Assembly: GCA_001816695.1 (NCBI GenBank)
Contig: MHCR01000007.1
Span: 1-23,304 of the forward strand
Length of the DNA stretch: 23,304 nt
Origin: Candidatus Woykebacteria bacterium RBG_16_39_9b
GTDB lineage: Bacteria > Patescibacteriota > Microgenomatia > Woykebacterales > RBG-16-39-9b
Direction: 5' to 3'
Part shown: in pieces, positions 1 to 7,542 of the stretch
Numbering within the stretch: the stretch's first letter is position 1
Layout of the letters: each line of letters begins with the position of its first letter
Position numbers and translations under genes: made by a program
Notes under the pieces: model-generated
What the model saw: the letters and a program-made list of their open reading frames with translations, nothing else
What the model was told of the DNA's origin: nothing
Database searches by the model: none

Positions 1-3000
1 AAGCTCAATACACCAGTGTTACCAATATTGAAATTAAAAGTAGTTTGGTCGGAATCGATGGTCCCATCCGAATAGGTAGTCGAACCACTCCCAGTGACAA
101 CACCACCCAGGAAGAAGCCCTGAAAGTACCGAAGTCCGGATGAACGATCAGCTTGGGTAGCACCAATATTTTGGGCGGTCCATTTGGTAACTGTCGAACT
201 GGAATCATAAGAAACAGATGGGGTAACGGTCCAAGAGTTTGTTCCGCCGCCGGAAACAATGCGCGCAAAGTAGAAAGTACCACTTCGGGTGGTTCTTATC
301 ACGTCATCATTGGCAAAACTAGCTCCACCGGAAGCCAAAGTAACAGTGGTAGTGTTATTTCGGTTGAAACCTTCGGTTGTAGCCGTGGTGCCTTCAGATG
401 AGTTGGTGGCCAGTACCATACCGGCAGTGGTGACGTCAAAAGTGGGGAAGTTGATGGTCGAGCCTGTTCCACCAGAGTTTATCACCACGCTGGTATCGGT
501 GTCGGTGCTGCCTAGAGTAATGGTTTCTGCACTACCCGCACCACCGGTGCCGATATTGATGGTGTCAACGGCCGTGCCTATACCAATATTAATGCTCGAG
601 TTAACTGAAGCTTTGCCGAGAGTGACAGAACCGTCATCCAAAAATTGCGCAAAGGCAGTCCCGGCGTCTTGAACCACGAAATCACTTCCTCCTTGCAGAT
701 TTACAGTTAGACCACCATCGTCGGTAATAGTGAATATATCTGTACCACCGTCTGTTTGCTCAATTCTTAAAGCCGTGTTCGTACCAGATCTATTCGTTAC
801 GAGGTGAATCAGCTCACCTGTTGCATCCGCATCTTGGATAATTTTTGCTAACGGCGCCGTATCATTAAGAGTTCCAGCTGTAGGAGTAGCCGTGTTTGTG
901 ATTTCCAATATCGGGCCTTGAACATTATAGGTGCTACCCGCATCATTAACTCTTGAAGTTCTATTTAGTTCAAGTATGTTACCCGTATCTGTTAGGGTTC
1001 CTGATATAGTTGGCGAATGCTCTCTAGATGAATCTATTCTTTGCAACTGCCCGGTAAAAGCAGTAATGTCTCCGATCATGTTCATAGTTATATCAAAACC
1101 GCTATTCGATGCTAATTCGTTTGTATTTATATTGACAGCGTATGTTTGTCCTGATTGGTAATCAAATTCAGTCCTACCAGTATCATAAAATATCGCAAAT
1201 GGTGTTCCCGCATCTTGTATCACCATATCGCCAGCTTGAGCTAGATTAAAGACAATATCTGCGCTGTCAGCTGAATTGTTGGTTACCCGAAGTGGCGCCG
1301 CTGTACTGGCCACTCCAAAGGTGGAAATATCCAGGAGGAATTGATTTCCCGCGCCGCCGGTGGAAGCGGATGCCTCGCCGATGGTTAATCCAGTGTCGGC
1401 ACCGGTGAAATCCCACTGCCAAGTGATGGTGTTGGCGTTGTGGTCGCGGGTGGCTGGTCCGGCTGCAGCTTGGACAGCATCCAAAGTAACCGAACCGCCA
1501 CTACAAGCCCCCCAGGTTGGTATACCGCTTACCCCACCTCCGGAAAGCAGACACTGGCTAGCGGTTTCGGTTTCAACGACTCTGGTTACGACACCATCGG
1601 CTGGATTGGCGTAAAGAACAGCATTCGCGTCAGTAATTAAACTGGAAAAAGTAATTGTGCCGCTGCTGGTAAAACCAGTGGCGCCAGTAATTGCCCCGGC
1701 ACCGGAAATATCGAGAGTGGGGGAGTTGAAAAGATTAGTGTAGGGAGTACCACCACCGCCGGTATTGGTGATTGAAATAGCATCGCCGATCGTAGCATTA
1801 TTATCAGCATTATCGATCACAATGGCTGCGTCCAGTGGGTTTGTGTTGGCAGAAGCTTCCTGGCTTATCACTATTCCTTGAAGAGTGCCAGCCGAGGAGC
1901 TGGGAGTCACGGCTAGTGTCAAAGAATCCGAGGAGCCGCCAACACCATCAGAAGTTAAAGCTAGATTTTCGGTCCCACCAAAAGCCATATCAACATTAGT
2001 GTTAAACGTTCCAGTGGCATTTACCGTCAAAGTGTCCCCACTGGCATTGCCGATTCCAATAGTAGTCGAATTAACCGTTAAAGTGGTTCCATCCTCAGTG
2101 GTCAAAGTGCCCGAGGTGAAATTGTCGCTGGTGTCGCTGCGCAGGAATGAAAGAGAGTCCACTCCGTCCAAAGAGTCAGAATTTAAAGCGTATGATACCG
2201 AAGCAATCCTTTGTCGGGGGGTCATTTCGGCATCGCTCTCTACCTTTACGCCCAGGTAAAGAGCATCGTTTTCCGAAAATAGGGTTGAGGGGATAGCAGT
2301 ATCAGATTGTCCTGTATCACCAAGTTGGACAGAGAAAATACCATTTTGATCTGGTGTGACAGTCCAGGTTTTACTTTTCCACATACAATCTTCATCCCCA
2401 CCGCCGTCACAAGCAACTTCCGTGCCTCCGCTAGCTTGGTCCCAGATTCTAAAAACAATGTTGGTGACAGAAGTAACTGGCACATCAGTATCATCGGTTA
2501 GCCGGCCCTGGAAAGAAAGGATACGGGGTGGGGTAACAGCTGGTAAGACGCTGCCGATCTCAAAACCTAAATCGTGTTTTGTTTTATCGAGTTGTGGCTG
2601 CAGGACAAGCTGATTAAACAACAGTATGCCAAAAGATAGGCCAAATAGTACTAGAATGATATAGTGTGCAGTATTTGCAAAGTTCCAATTGTGATAACGT
2701 TGATACCAAGCCGGTCGGCTATACCTGACGTGGTGAATTATTTTTTTGTGGAATGGAAGTTTTGAAAGATCAATCTTTTCTTCTGAAGTGCCAGAAGAAG
2801 TGTCTGGTTGTGCAATTACAAATGGCGTTGGAAAGACCTCAAGTCGTTCCGACTTCGAAATAGATTTAAGAATTTCCTCTTTCAGTAAACCTTGTTTATC
2901 TGCCCAGGAAACAAAATTCCTTAAAGAAGAGATTCGACGGGTAAAGATGCTTGGTTTGTCAATGAATTCTTTACTTAAAAAAGAGCGGTAGGAAGCGAAG

Positions 3001-3182
3001 TTTTTTCCTGTAAGGGAGGAGAGTTTAAATTCCCCGAAGTTTTTCGTGTACCAACTGATTAAATGCCTTAAATCGGATGCGTAGTTTTTTACGGTTGGAG
3101 TGGAATACTTAGAGGATTTTAAAAAGCTTCTATATTCAGAAATGATCCCGACTGAATCGGTATCACGGTTGGGCAGGTTCAT
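1..3182 (-). CDS. Giant membrane-anchored surface protein with N-terminal recombinase core-binding-like domain (3' end outside window)
   Basis: I read this frame through the whole stretch and found no stop: at least 1060 codons from ATG at 3182, running off the left edge. Residues about 10-100 look like a phage-integrase SAM-like core-binding domain (IISEYRSFLKSSKYSTPTVK, then an SLRNFVSWADKQGLL-type helix). No catalytic recombinase domain follows. A polar linker leads to one hydrophobic helix at about 172-194. From about 220 comes a module opening PPRILSFQGRLTDD and ending near 340 with a PRQRIASVSYALNSDSLDG-type motif, which I recognise from large CPR surface proteins. The rest is Thr/Ser/Gly/Asn-rich, beta-solenoid-like and partly repeated: a VIQDAGTPFAIFYD unit at 651-667 and a related unit at 832-850. 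Probable topology is N-terminus in the cytoplasm and the bulk outside. Adhesin or attachment function is inferred. No clear Shine-Dalgarno precedes the start. Confidence 0.85.
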   Translation of the reverse strand, partial: MNLPNRDTDSVGIISEYRSFLKSSKYSTPTVKNYASDLRHLISWYTKNFGEFKLSSLTGKNFASYRSFLSKEFIDKPSIFTRRISSLRNFVSWADKQGLLKEEILKSISKSERLEVFPTPFVIAQPDTSSGTSEEKIDLSKLPFHKKIIHHVRYSRPAWYQRYHNWNFANTAHYIILVLFGLSFGILLFNQLVLQPQLDKTKHDLGFEIGSVLPAVTPPRILSFQGRLTDDTDVPVTSVTNIVFRIWDQASGGTEVACDGGGDEDCMWKSKTWTVTPDQNGIFSVQLGDTGQSDTAIPSTLFSENDALYLGVKVESDAEMTPRQRIASVSYALNSDSLDGVDSLSFLRSDTSDNFTSGTLTTEDGTTLTVNSTTIGIGNASGDTLTVNATGTFNTNVDMAFGGTENLALTSDGVGGSSDSLTLAVTPSSSAGTLQGIVISQEASANTNPLDAAIVIDNADNNATIGDAISITNTGGGGTPYTNLFNSPTLDISGAGAITGATGFTSSGTITFSSLITDANAVLYANPADGVVTRVVETETASQCLLSGGGVSGIPTWGACSGGSVTLDAVQAAAGPATRDHNANTITWQWDFTGADTGLTIGEASASTGGAGNQFLLDISTFGVASTAAPLRVTNNSADSADIVFNLAQAGDMVIQDAGTPFAIFYDTGRTEFDYQSGQTYAVNINTNELASNSGFDITMNMIGDITAFTGQLQRIDSSREHSPTISGTLTDTGNILELNRTSRVNDAGSTYNVQGPILEITNTATPTAGTLNDTAPLAKIIQDADATGELIHLVTNRSGTNTALRIEQTDGGTDIFTITDDGGLTVNLQGGSDFVVQDAGTAFAQFLDDGSVTLGKASVNSSINIGIGTAVDTINIGTGGAGSAETITLGSTDTDTSVVINSGGTGSTINFPTFDVTTAGMVLATNSSEGTTATTEGFNRNNTTTVTLASGGASFANDDVIRTTRSGTFYFARIVSGGGTNSWTVTPSVSYDSSSTVTKWTAQNIGATQADRSSGLRYFQGFFLGGVVTGSGSTTYSDGTIDSDQTTFNFNIGNTGVLS

Positions 3183-3188
3183 ATTTAC

Positions 3189-3235
3189 GGTATAATTATA
3201 CCTTTTTTATACCATATCGCTAGCTTGCTTGTCAA
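3189..3235 (-). promoter_or_regulatory. Promoter of the giant surface-protein gene with a palindrome over the start site
   Basis: On the minus strand TTGACA (3235-3230) and TATAAA (3211-3206) are separated by 18 nt. The predicted start is near 3199, giving a leader of about 17 nt. A perfect 14-bp palindrome, GGTATAATTATACC (3189-3202), covers the predicted start site and could be an operator, although AT-rich palindromes also arise by chance. Confidence 0.6.
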
Positions 3236-3240
3236 ACCTA

Positions 3241-3420
3241 TTTAGTTTCCACCTTTGGCAGCAAAGGTGGCACCAAACTGCCGCCCAGACTGCGCGCGCT
3301 ACTGCAGCGTAAGCCGCTCGTGTGAAATTACCAAACGCGCTTCGCTTGAACGAGGTAATTTACACATCTCGCTTTGTTACGCCTCGTTTAACGCGTGCTC
3401 GTAAGGCGGTACAAAAGGAG
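3241..3420. other. Structured GC-rich intergenic element between surface gene and leuS
   Basis: This non-coding stretch is richer in GC than its surroundings and full of inverted repeats. There is a perfect 9-bp stem with a 4-nt loop at 3249-3270 (CCACCTTTG/CAAAGGTGG). A near-perfect stem pairs 3320-3332 with 3354-3365. An overlapping alternative 7-bp helix pairs AACGAGG (3349-3355) with CCTCGTT (3382-3388). No T-run follows any hairpin, so these are not ordinary terminators. An AAAAGGAG near 3413-3420 looks like a ribosome site but is too far from leuS to serve it. The element resembles in style the hairpin at 13338-13380. Function unknown. Confidence 0.45.
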
Positions 3421-3431
3421 TAATAAAAATT

Positions 3432-3460
3432 TTGATTAAAAACCTTCCAACTGATAGAAT
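3432..3460 (+). promoter_or_regulatory. leuS promoter, nearly leaderless transcript
   Basis: TTGATT (3432-3437) and TAGAAT (3455-3460) are spaced 17 nt. The predicted transcription start falls about 4-5 nt before the leuS ATG at 3472, and no Shine-Dalgarno sequence lies just before that ATG, so the message is probably leaderless or nearly so. Confidence 0.6.
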
Positions 3461-3471
3461 ATTTTCAACCT

Positions 3472-5895
3472 ATGGAAAGATACAATCCCAGGAAAATAGA
3501 AGAGCGTTGGCAAAAAAAGTGGGAAAAAGAGAAAACCTTCAAGGTTGATATAAGTGCCTCCAAAAAACCTTTTTACAACCTGATGATGTTTCCGTATCCT
3601 TCCGGGGAGGGGTTACACGTTGGTCATGTCTACGCCTTTGGTGGAAGCGATACCTTTGGTCGCTTTATGAGTATGCGCGGGTTTGATGTATTTGAACCGA
3701 TGGGTTTTGATTCATTTGGAATTCATTCTGAAAATTACGCCATCAAAATAGGCAAGCACCCAAGGCAGTTAATAGATGATACAACTACTTATTTTCGAGA
3801 GAAGCAAATGAAACGGCTCGGTGCCTTGTTTGATTGGAGTCACCAAGTAATAACAAGTGAATCAAACTACTACAAATGGACTCAATGGATTTTCTTACAG
3901 CTTTTCAAGGCTGGGTTAGCGGAGAGAAAAAAAGCACCGGTTGATTGGTGTCCCTCTTGTAAAACTGTTTTAGCTGATGAGCAGGTCATTGCTGGTAAAT
4001 GTGAACGGTGTGAGGCCCAGGTTGTACAAAAAGAGCTTCTGCAATGGTTCTTTAAGATCACCAAATACAGTGAAAAATTATTAAAAAATTTAGATTGGAT
4101 TGATTGGTCGGAAACGACAAAGTCAATGCAGCGAAATTGGATCGGCCGATCAGAAGGTACTGAAATAAATTTTCCTGTGCAAGGACGGGCCTTGCAAATT
4201 AAGGTTTTTACAACGCGTCCGGATACTATATTTGGCGCAACTTTTATGGTTCTTGCGCCCGAGCACGACTTAGCACTAAAAATAGTGAGTGCTAATAATA
4301 AGGCTAAAGTGGAAGCCTATGTTCAAGAATCTAAAAACAAAACGGAAATTGAAAGAACTCAAAAATCAAAAGAAGGTATTTTTACCGGTCGATACTGTAT
4401 AAATCCAGTCACGAAAAAGCCAATCCCTATATTTGTGGCCAATTACGTTCTGATGGGATACGGTACTGGTGCGATAATGGGAGTTCCGGCTCACGATAGT
4501 CGTGACTGGGATTTTGCAAAGGGACACAAACTAGAAGTAATTGAGGTTATAAGTGGAGGTAATATCCAAAAAGAGGCTTATGTCGGGGAGGGTAAGTTAG
4601 TTAATTCTGGAAAGTTCAACGGTTTGGATTCAGTAGAAGGGATAAGAAAGATATCAGACTATATCCAAAGCAATAAGATCGGCAAGAAAAAAACCAACTA
4701 TCACTTGCGTGATTGGTTAATTAGTCGACAGCGTTATTGGGGACCTCCCATACCGATTATCTATTGTGACAATTGTGGAACGGTTCCGGTGCCGGAAAAA
4801 GATTTACCAGTTGAATTGCCATACTTGAAGAACTTTAAACCAACGGGAACTGGTAAAGCACCTTTGGCGCAAGATGAATCTTTTATCAAAGTGGTTTGTC
4901 CTCAGTGCGGAAAATCCGCACGAAGGGAAACAGATGTATCCGATACTTTCTTAGATTCTTCTTGGTATTTTCTAAGGTACCCTAGTGCTGGTCTTGATGA
5001 GCTCAAGAATGCGGGTCCTGCATTATTACCATGGGATCCTCGAGTTACTAAAAAGTGGTTGCCGGTTGATATGTATATTGGCGGTAACGAACATGCAGTG
5101 CTACACCTTATGTACACAAGATTCATTACTATGGCTTTGCACGATCTTGGCTTTATTAACTTCGAAGAGCCGTTTAAGAAATTCAGAGCCCACGGTTTAG
5201 TGATTCACGGCGGGGAAAAAATGAGTAAAAGCCGTGGCAATGTGGTTAGTCCTAATGAGTACATAGATGCCTATGGAGCCGATACTTTAAGGATGTATTT
5301 GCTTTTCCTTGGACCTTATGATCGGGGTGGAGATTTTTCTGATCGAGCAATTGCCGGGATGCACCGGTTTTTAAACCGGGTTTGGAATCTATGTACCAAG
5401 GTAATAGAAAAAAATAGCAAAAGTAGCGATTCCCAGTTGCTCAAAACCTTGCATAAAACTACTAAAAAAGTAGAAGAAGATATAGAAAATCTTAAATTTA
5501 ACACGGCAATAGCGTCATTAATGGAATTTTTAAATGAGATGGTCTCTAAAGAGGAAAAATTGAATTTAGCGCTCGTAAAACATTTTTTGCACCTGTTGGC
5601 TCCATTTGCGCCTCATTTGACCGAGGAACTTTGGGAAAAAACTGGAGAAAAAGATTCAATTCACAAGGAGGGGTGGCCTTCTTATGAGAAGAAGTTTTTG
5701 GAAGAGGGTAGGGTAACAATTGTAATTCAGATAAATGGCAAGTTACGGGATACTCTAGAGGCTCACAGAGATATTAAAAAGGAAGAAGCGGTCCGCTTGG
5801 CTGTTGACCAAGCAAAAATTAAGTCGTACACTTTAAACAAGACGATTAAAAAAATCGTTTGGGTAGAGGGCAAACTACTCAATCTGGTAATTTAG
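3472..5895 (+). CDS. leuS: Leucyl-tRNA synthetase
   Basis: Class Ia synthetase that activates leucine and charges tRNA-Leu in the cytoplasm; 807 aa, at the short end of the bacterial range. The HIGH signature appears as HVGH at residues 49-52 (after YPSGEGL) and KMSKS at 583-587. The CP1 editing domain is present, with TTRPDTIFGATF and the VPAHDSRDWDFAKGH segment that holds the editing aspartate, so proofreading is probably intact. Two pairs of CxxC zinc-ribbon motifs are visible: CPSC/CERC near 160-180, and YCDNC near 432 with CPQC near 476. The anticodon-binding and C-terminal regions (INGKLRD and onward) are complete. An in-frame stop lies upstream (TGA at 3433), making ATG 3472 the first usable start. 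The gene stands alone, divergent from the surface protein and closed by a terminator. Confidence 0.97.
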   Translation: MERYNPRKIEERWQKKWEKEKTFKVDISASKKPFYNLMMFPYPSGEGLHVGHVYAFGGSDTFGRFMSMRGFDVFEPMGFDSFGIHSENYAIKIGKHPRQLIDDTTTYFREKQMKRLGALFDWSHQVITSESNYYKWTQWIFLQLFKAGLAERKKAPVDWCPSCKTVLADEQVIAGKCERCEAQVVQKELLQWFFKITKYSEKLLKNLDWIDWSETTKSMQRNWIGRSEGTEINFPVQGRALQIKVFTTRPDTIFGATFMVLAPEHDLALKIVSANNKAKVEAYVQESKNKTEIERTQKSKEGIFTGRYCINPVTKKPIPIFVANYVLMGYGTGAIMGVPAHDSRDWDFAKGHKLEVIEVISGGNIQKEAYVGEGKLVNSGKFNGLDSVEGIRKISDYIQSNKIGKKKTNYHLRDWLISRQRYWGPPIPIIYCDNCGTVPVPEKDLPVELPYLKNFKPTGTGKAPLAQDESFIKVVCPQCGKSARRETDVSDTFLDSSWYFLRYPSAGLDELKNAGPALLPWDPRVTKKWLPVDMYIGGNEHAVLHLMYTRFITMALHDLGFINFEEPFKKFRAHGLVIHGGEKMSKSRGNVVSPNEYIDAYGADTLRMYLLFLGPYDRGGDFSDRAIAGMHRFLNRVWNLCTKVIEKNSKSSDSQLLKTLHKTTKKVEEDIENLKFNTAIASLMEFLNEMVSKEEKLNLALVKHFLHLLAPFAPHLTEELWEKTGEKDSIHKEGWPSYEKKFLEEGRVTIVIQINGKLRDTLEAHRDIKKEEAVRLAVDQAKIKSYTLNKTIKKIVWVEGKLLNLVI

Positions 5896-5932
5896 TTCTT
5901 AACAAATTATTTAATTAAAGATTTTGAGGGCA

Positions 5933-5972
5933 GAACCCGTTTCCTGCCACCTACAAACGGGTTCAATTTTTT
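5933..5972 (+). terminator. Rho-independent terminator after leuS
   Basis: A perfect 10-bp stem, GAACCCGTTT (5933-5942) and AAACGGGTTC (5955-5964), with a 12-nt loop, is followed by AATTTTTTA. It sits 37 nt after the leuS stop. Confidence 0.9.
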
Positions 5973-6014
5973 ATATCAGCTCGCTTTATGCTGATGTTAT
6001 CTTTGAGGACTATA

Positions 6015-6031
6015 CTCCCTGAGGAAGGGAG
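6015..6031 (+). promoter_or_regulatory. Hairpin enclosing the ribosome-binding site of the SprT-like gene
   Basis: CTCCCT (6015-6020) pairs with AGGGAG (6026-6031) across a GAGGA loop. AGGGAG is the likely Shine-Dalgarno, 6 nt before the ATG at 6038, so this fold would hide it. A TATACT at 6011-6016 could be a -10 box but has no good -35 partner. Confidence 0.5.
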
Positions 6032-6037
6032 AAACAT

Positions 6038-6427
6038 ATGAGAGACGATTCTTGGTTATCATGGCGTCTGAATCAGATCTGGCAACTCTACTTTAATGAT
6101 ATTGCTAGAAAAAATAAGATTGTTATTAAATTTGGCCGTGAAGCATTGTACCGTTTTGGTTCAATCAGGCTTAACTATTCAGATAAATCTACCTTGATTC
6201 GTATTAACGGACGTTTTAAGAATCCCAAATACCCGCAAGAAATTTTAGATCACACAATAGCTCATGAACTTGTCCATTATGCTCAAGGTTTCTCATCCCC
6301 GAACCCAAGGATGCACCGCTATCCACACAGGGGTGGCGTTATTGATAAAGAATTGGCCCAGCGTGGTCTTAAAGATTTGGTTTTCTTTTATAAAAAATGG
6401 GTCAAGGACTATCTTGATACGCTTTGA
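6038..6427 (+). CDS. SprT-like zinc metalloprotein
   Basis: A small 129-aa protein of the zincin type. HTIAHELVHYAQGF contains the HExxH motif (HELVH, residues 76-80), in which the two histidines bind zinc and the glutamate is catalytic. A histidine-rich segment follows (MHRYPHRGGVID), which could supply the third ligand. The N-terminal part (FNDIARKNKIVIKFGREALYR) fits the SprT/SPRTN-like fold. In other organisms SprT-like domains act on DNA-protein crosslinks, but many small bacterial members have no known substrate, so I leave the function open. It has no signal peptide or membrane helix and is probably cytoplasmic. It follows the leuS terminator and has its own strong ribosome site, which can be sequestered by the hairpin upstream. 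Confidence 0.7.
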   Translation: MRDDSWLSWRLNQIWQLYFNDIARKNKIVIKFGREALYRFGSIRLNYSDKSTLIRINGRFKNPKYPQEILDHTIAHELVHYAQGFSSPNPRMHRYPHRGGVIDKELAQRGLKDLVFFYKKWVKDYLDTL

Positions 6428-6460
6428 TAGAGATCTATTATATCTGCACAAACTTCCTAC

Positions 6461-6489
6461 TTGAAATTTAGCCTATAAAAATCTATAAT
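6461..6489 (+). promoter_or_regulatory. Near-consensus promoter for the small gene at 6522
   Basis: TTGAAA (6461-6466) and TATAAT (6484-6489) are spaced exactly 17 nt. The predicted start is near 6496, giving a 26-nt leader that contains AAAGGAGG (6506-6513). Confidence 0.75.
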
Positions 6490-6521
6490 TCCCCCCACGA
6501 CGAGGAAAGGAGGAAGACGAG

Positions 6522-6833
6522 GTGGTTAGGGAAGTTATTCGCCATATCTGTGAAGGTTGCCGCTCGGCCTACCTGGATGCCGACACCGCCCAGATCTGTG
6601 AGGCTGCTGGGGCTCCTCCGGAGCTCAAGTTTGGTCTTGGTCAAACGGTGTGGGTTGAGGGACTTGGGCCGGCAAGAGTAGTTGTGATCAAGATACTGGG
6701 TCTGGATGCCCTGATCGAGTCTCGAGGGGCTCACGAGGTCATCTACGCCTTAAGCTGGCCAACGGTAAGGCGATTCTGCGATTCGCCGACGAGGGCATTT
6801 CCATCGCCTCACAACAGTAACGTTCTAGTTTAA
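6522..6833 (+). CDS. Small uncharacterised protein, probable frameshift near codon 76
   Basis: The GTG start at 6522 is fixed by a strong AAAGGAGG 8 nt upstream. The frame gives 103 aa. The N-terminus has cysteines at CEGC and QIC (possible metal site), followed by a small beta-rich segment (FGLGQTVWVEGLGPARVVV) reminiscent of KOW/SH3-type barrels. After VIYA the in-frame tail (SWPTVRRFCDSP...) is low quality. The frame beginning CTT at 6749 instead reads LKLANGKAILRFADEGISIA and stops at 6818-6820. That frame keeps the G/C-rich third positions of the rest of the gene. A single-base indel, in the genome or the assembly, therefore seems likely, with an intact product of about 98 aa. The gene is clearly richer in GC than its neighbours, so acquisition is possible. 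I do not recognise the family. Confidence 0.6.
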   Translation: MVREVIRHICEGCRSAYLDADTAQICEAAGAPPELKFGLGQTVWVEGLGPARVVVIKILGLDALIESRGAHEVIYALSWPTVRRFCDSPTRAFPSPHNSNVLV

Positions 6834-6856
6834 CCTGTTCCGACACCTGCTTAACT

Positions 6857-6890
6857 GGCTCAGATCCTATTAATGGTGAAGAGCCTTTTT
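6857..6890 (+). terminator. Weak possible terminator after the small gene
   Basis: GGCTC (6857-6861) can pair with GAGCC (6881-6885) over a long loop, and TTTTT follows directly. The stem is only 5 bp, so this is tentative. Confidence 0.35.
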
Positions 6891-6942
6891 CTTTACTGGC
6901 AAAAGCTTGACTGATTGATATATACTTTTCGCGTATATTGTC

Positions 6943-7542
6943 ATGAAAAAATCTGCCTCAATTTGGGATCATCTTGAAAATTATAAAGTCTCAATAATAT
7001 TAGCTGTAGTTGGAATTATCCTCATCGGTTTAGGTTTGATGTTACCGCGCATAAACTTCAATAATCCTAAGCCAGCGTATATCCCAGTTTCTGAAAATAA
7101 ATCAGACGGCAAAGAACTTAAGGTAGATGTAGCTGGCGCTGTTTTTAAACCAGCTGTTTATTCTCTAGAGGAAAATACCAGAGTAGCTGATGCGATTTCT
7201 GCTGCCGGCGGTTTCACTGATAAAGCCGATAAAGTTTGGATAGCTAAGAATTTGAATCTAGCTCAACCTCTGTCAGACGGGGTAAAAATTTATGTCCCAG
7301 CTGTTGGCGAGGTAGGAAATATTAGCAATAAAGCAGACGAAGTGCTAGGAGAAGATTCAAATAAGGTTAATATAAATACGGCAAGCACTTCGGAGTTAGA
7401 TACTTTACCTAACATTGGACCAGTTAGAGCCGAGAAGATAATTAACAATCGACCATATTCGAGCCTTGAGGATCTAAAAAGCAAAAATGTCTTGGGACCT
7501 TCTACATTTGAGAAAATAAAGGACTTGATTAGTGTTTTCTAA
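6943..7542 (+). CDS. comEA: ComEA-like DNA-binding competence protein
   Basis: A membrane-anchored DNA receptor for natural transformation; 199 aa. There is one transmembrane helix at about 16-34, then a SLBB-type domain at about 59-118 (VDVAGAVFKPAVYSL, then ADAISAAGGF). A helix-hairpin-helix domain at about 141-198 (VNINTASTSELDTLPNIGP) binds double-stranded DNA outside the membrane in known ComEA proteins. It is the first gene of a six-gene operon and overlaps the next gene by 11 nt, which fits the usual comEA-comEC order. A clear Shine-Dalgarno is missing. A TATATT lies just before the ATG, but I could not place a convincing -35 box. Confidence 0.93.
   Translation: MKKSASIWDHLENYKVSIILAVVGIILIGLGLMLPRINFNNPKPAYIPVSENKSDGKELKVDVAGAVFKPAVYSLEENTRVADAISAAGGFTDKADKVWIAKNLNLAQPLSDGVKIYVPAVGEVGNISNKADEVLGEDSNKVNINTASTSELDTLPNIGPVRAEKIINNRPYSSLEDLKSKNVLGPSTFEKIKDLISVF

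Noticed and set aside
153..2613. Several plus-strand open frames of 60-130 codons in the first 2.6 kb
   Set aside because: They are antisense shadows of the giant minus-strand gene, whose frame I read through without a stop; their products are low-complexity and lack ribosome sites.
3413..3551. TTG-started small ORF after AAAAGGAG overlapping the start of leuS out of frame
   Set aside because: The spacing is long, the start codon weak, and the product has no recognisable features; it lies on top of the leuS promoter, so it would not be in the leuS transcript.
6926..6946. TATATT as the comEA -10 box
   Set aside because: It is only 3 nt before the ATG and 21 nt from the nearest TTGACT, which is outside normal promoter spacing.
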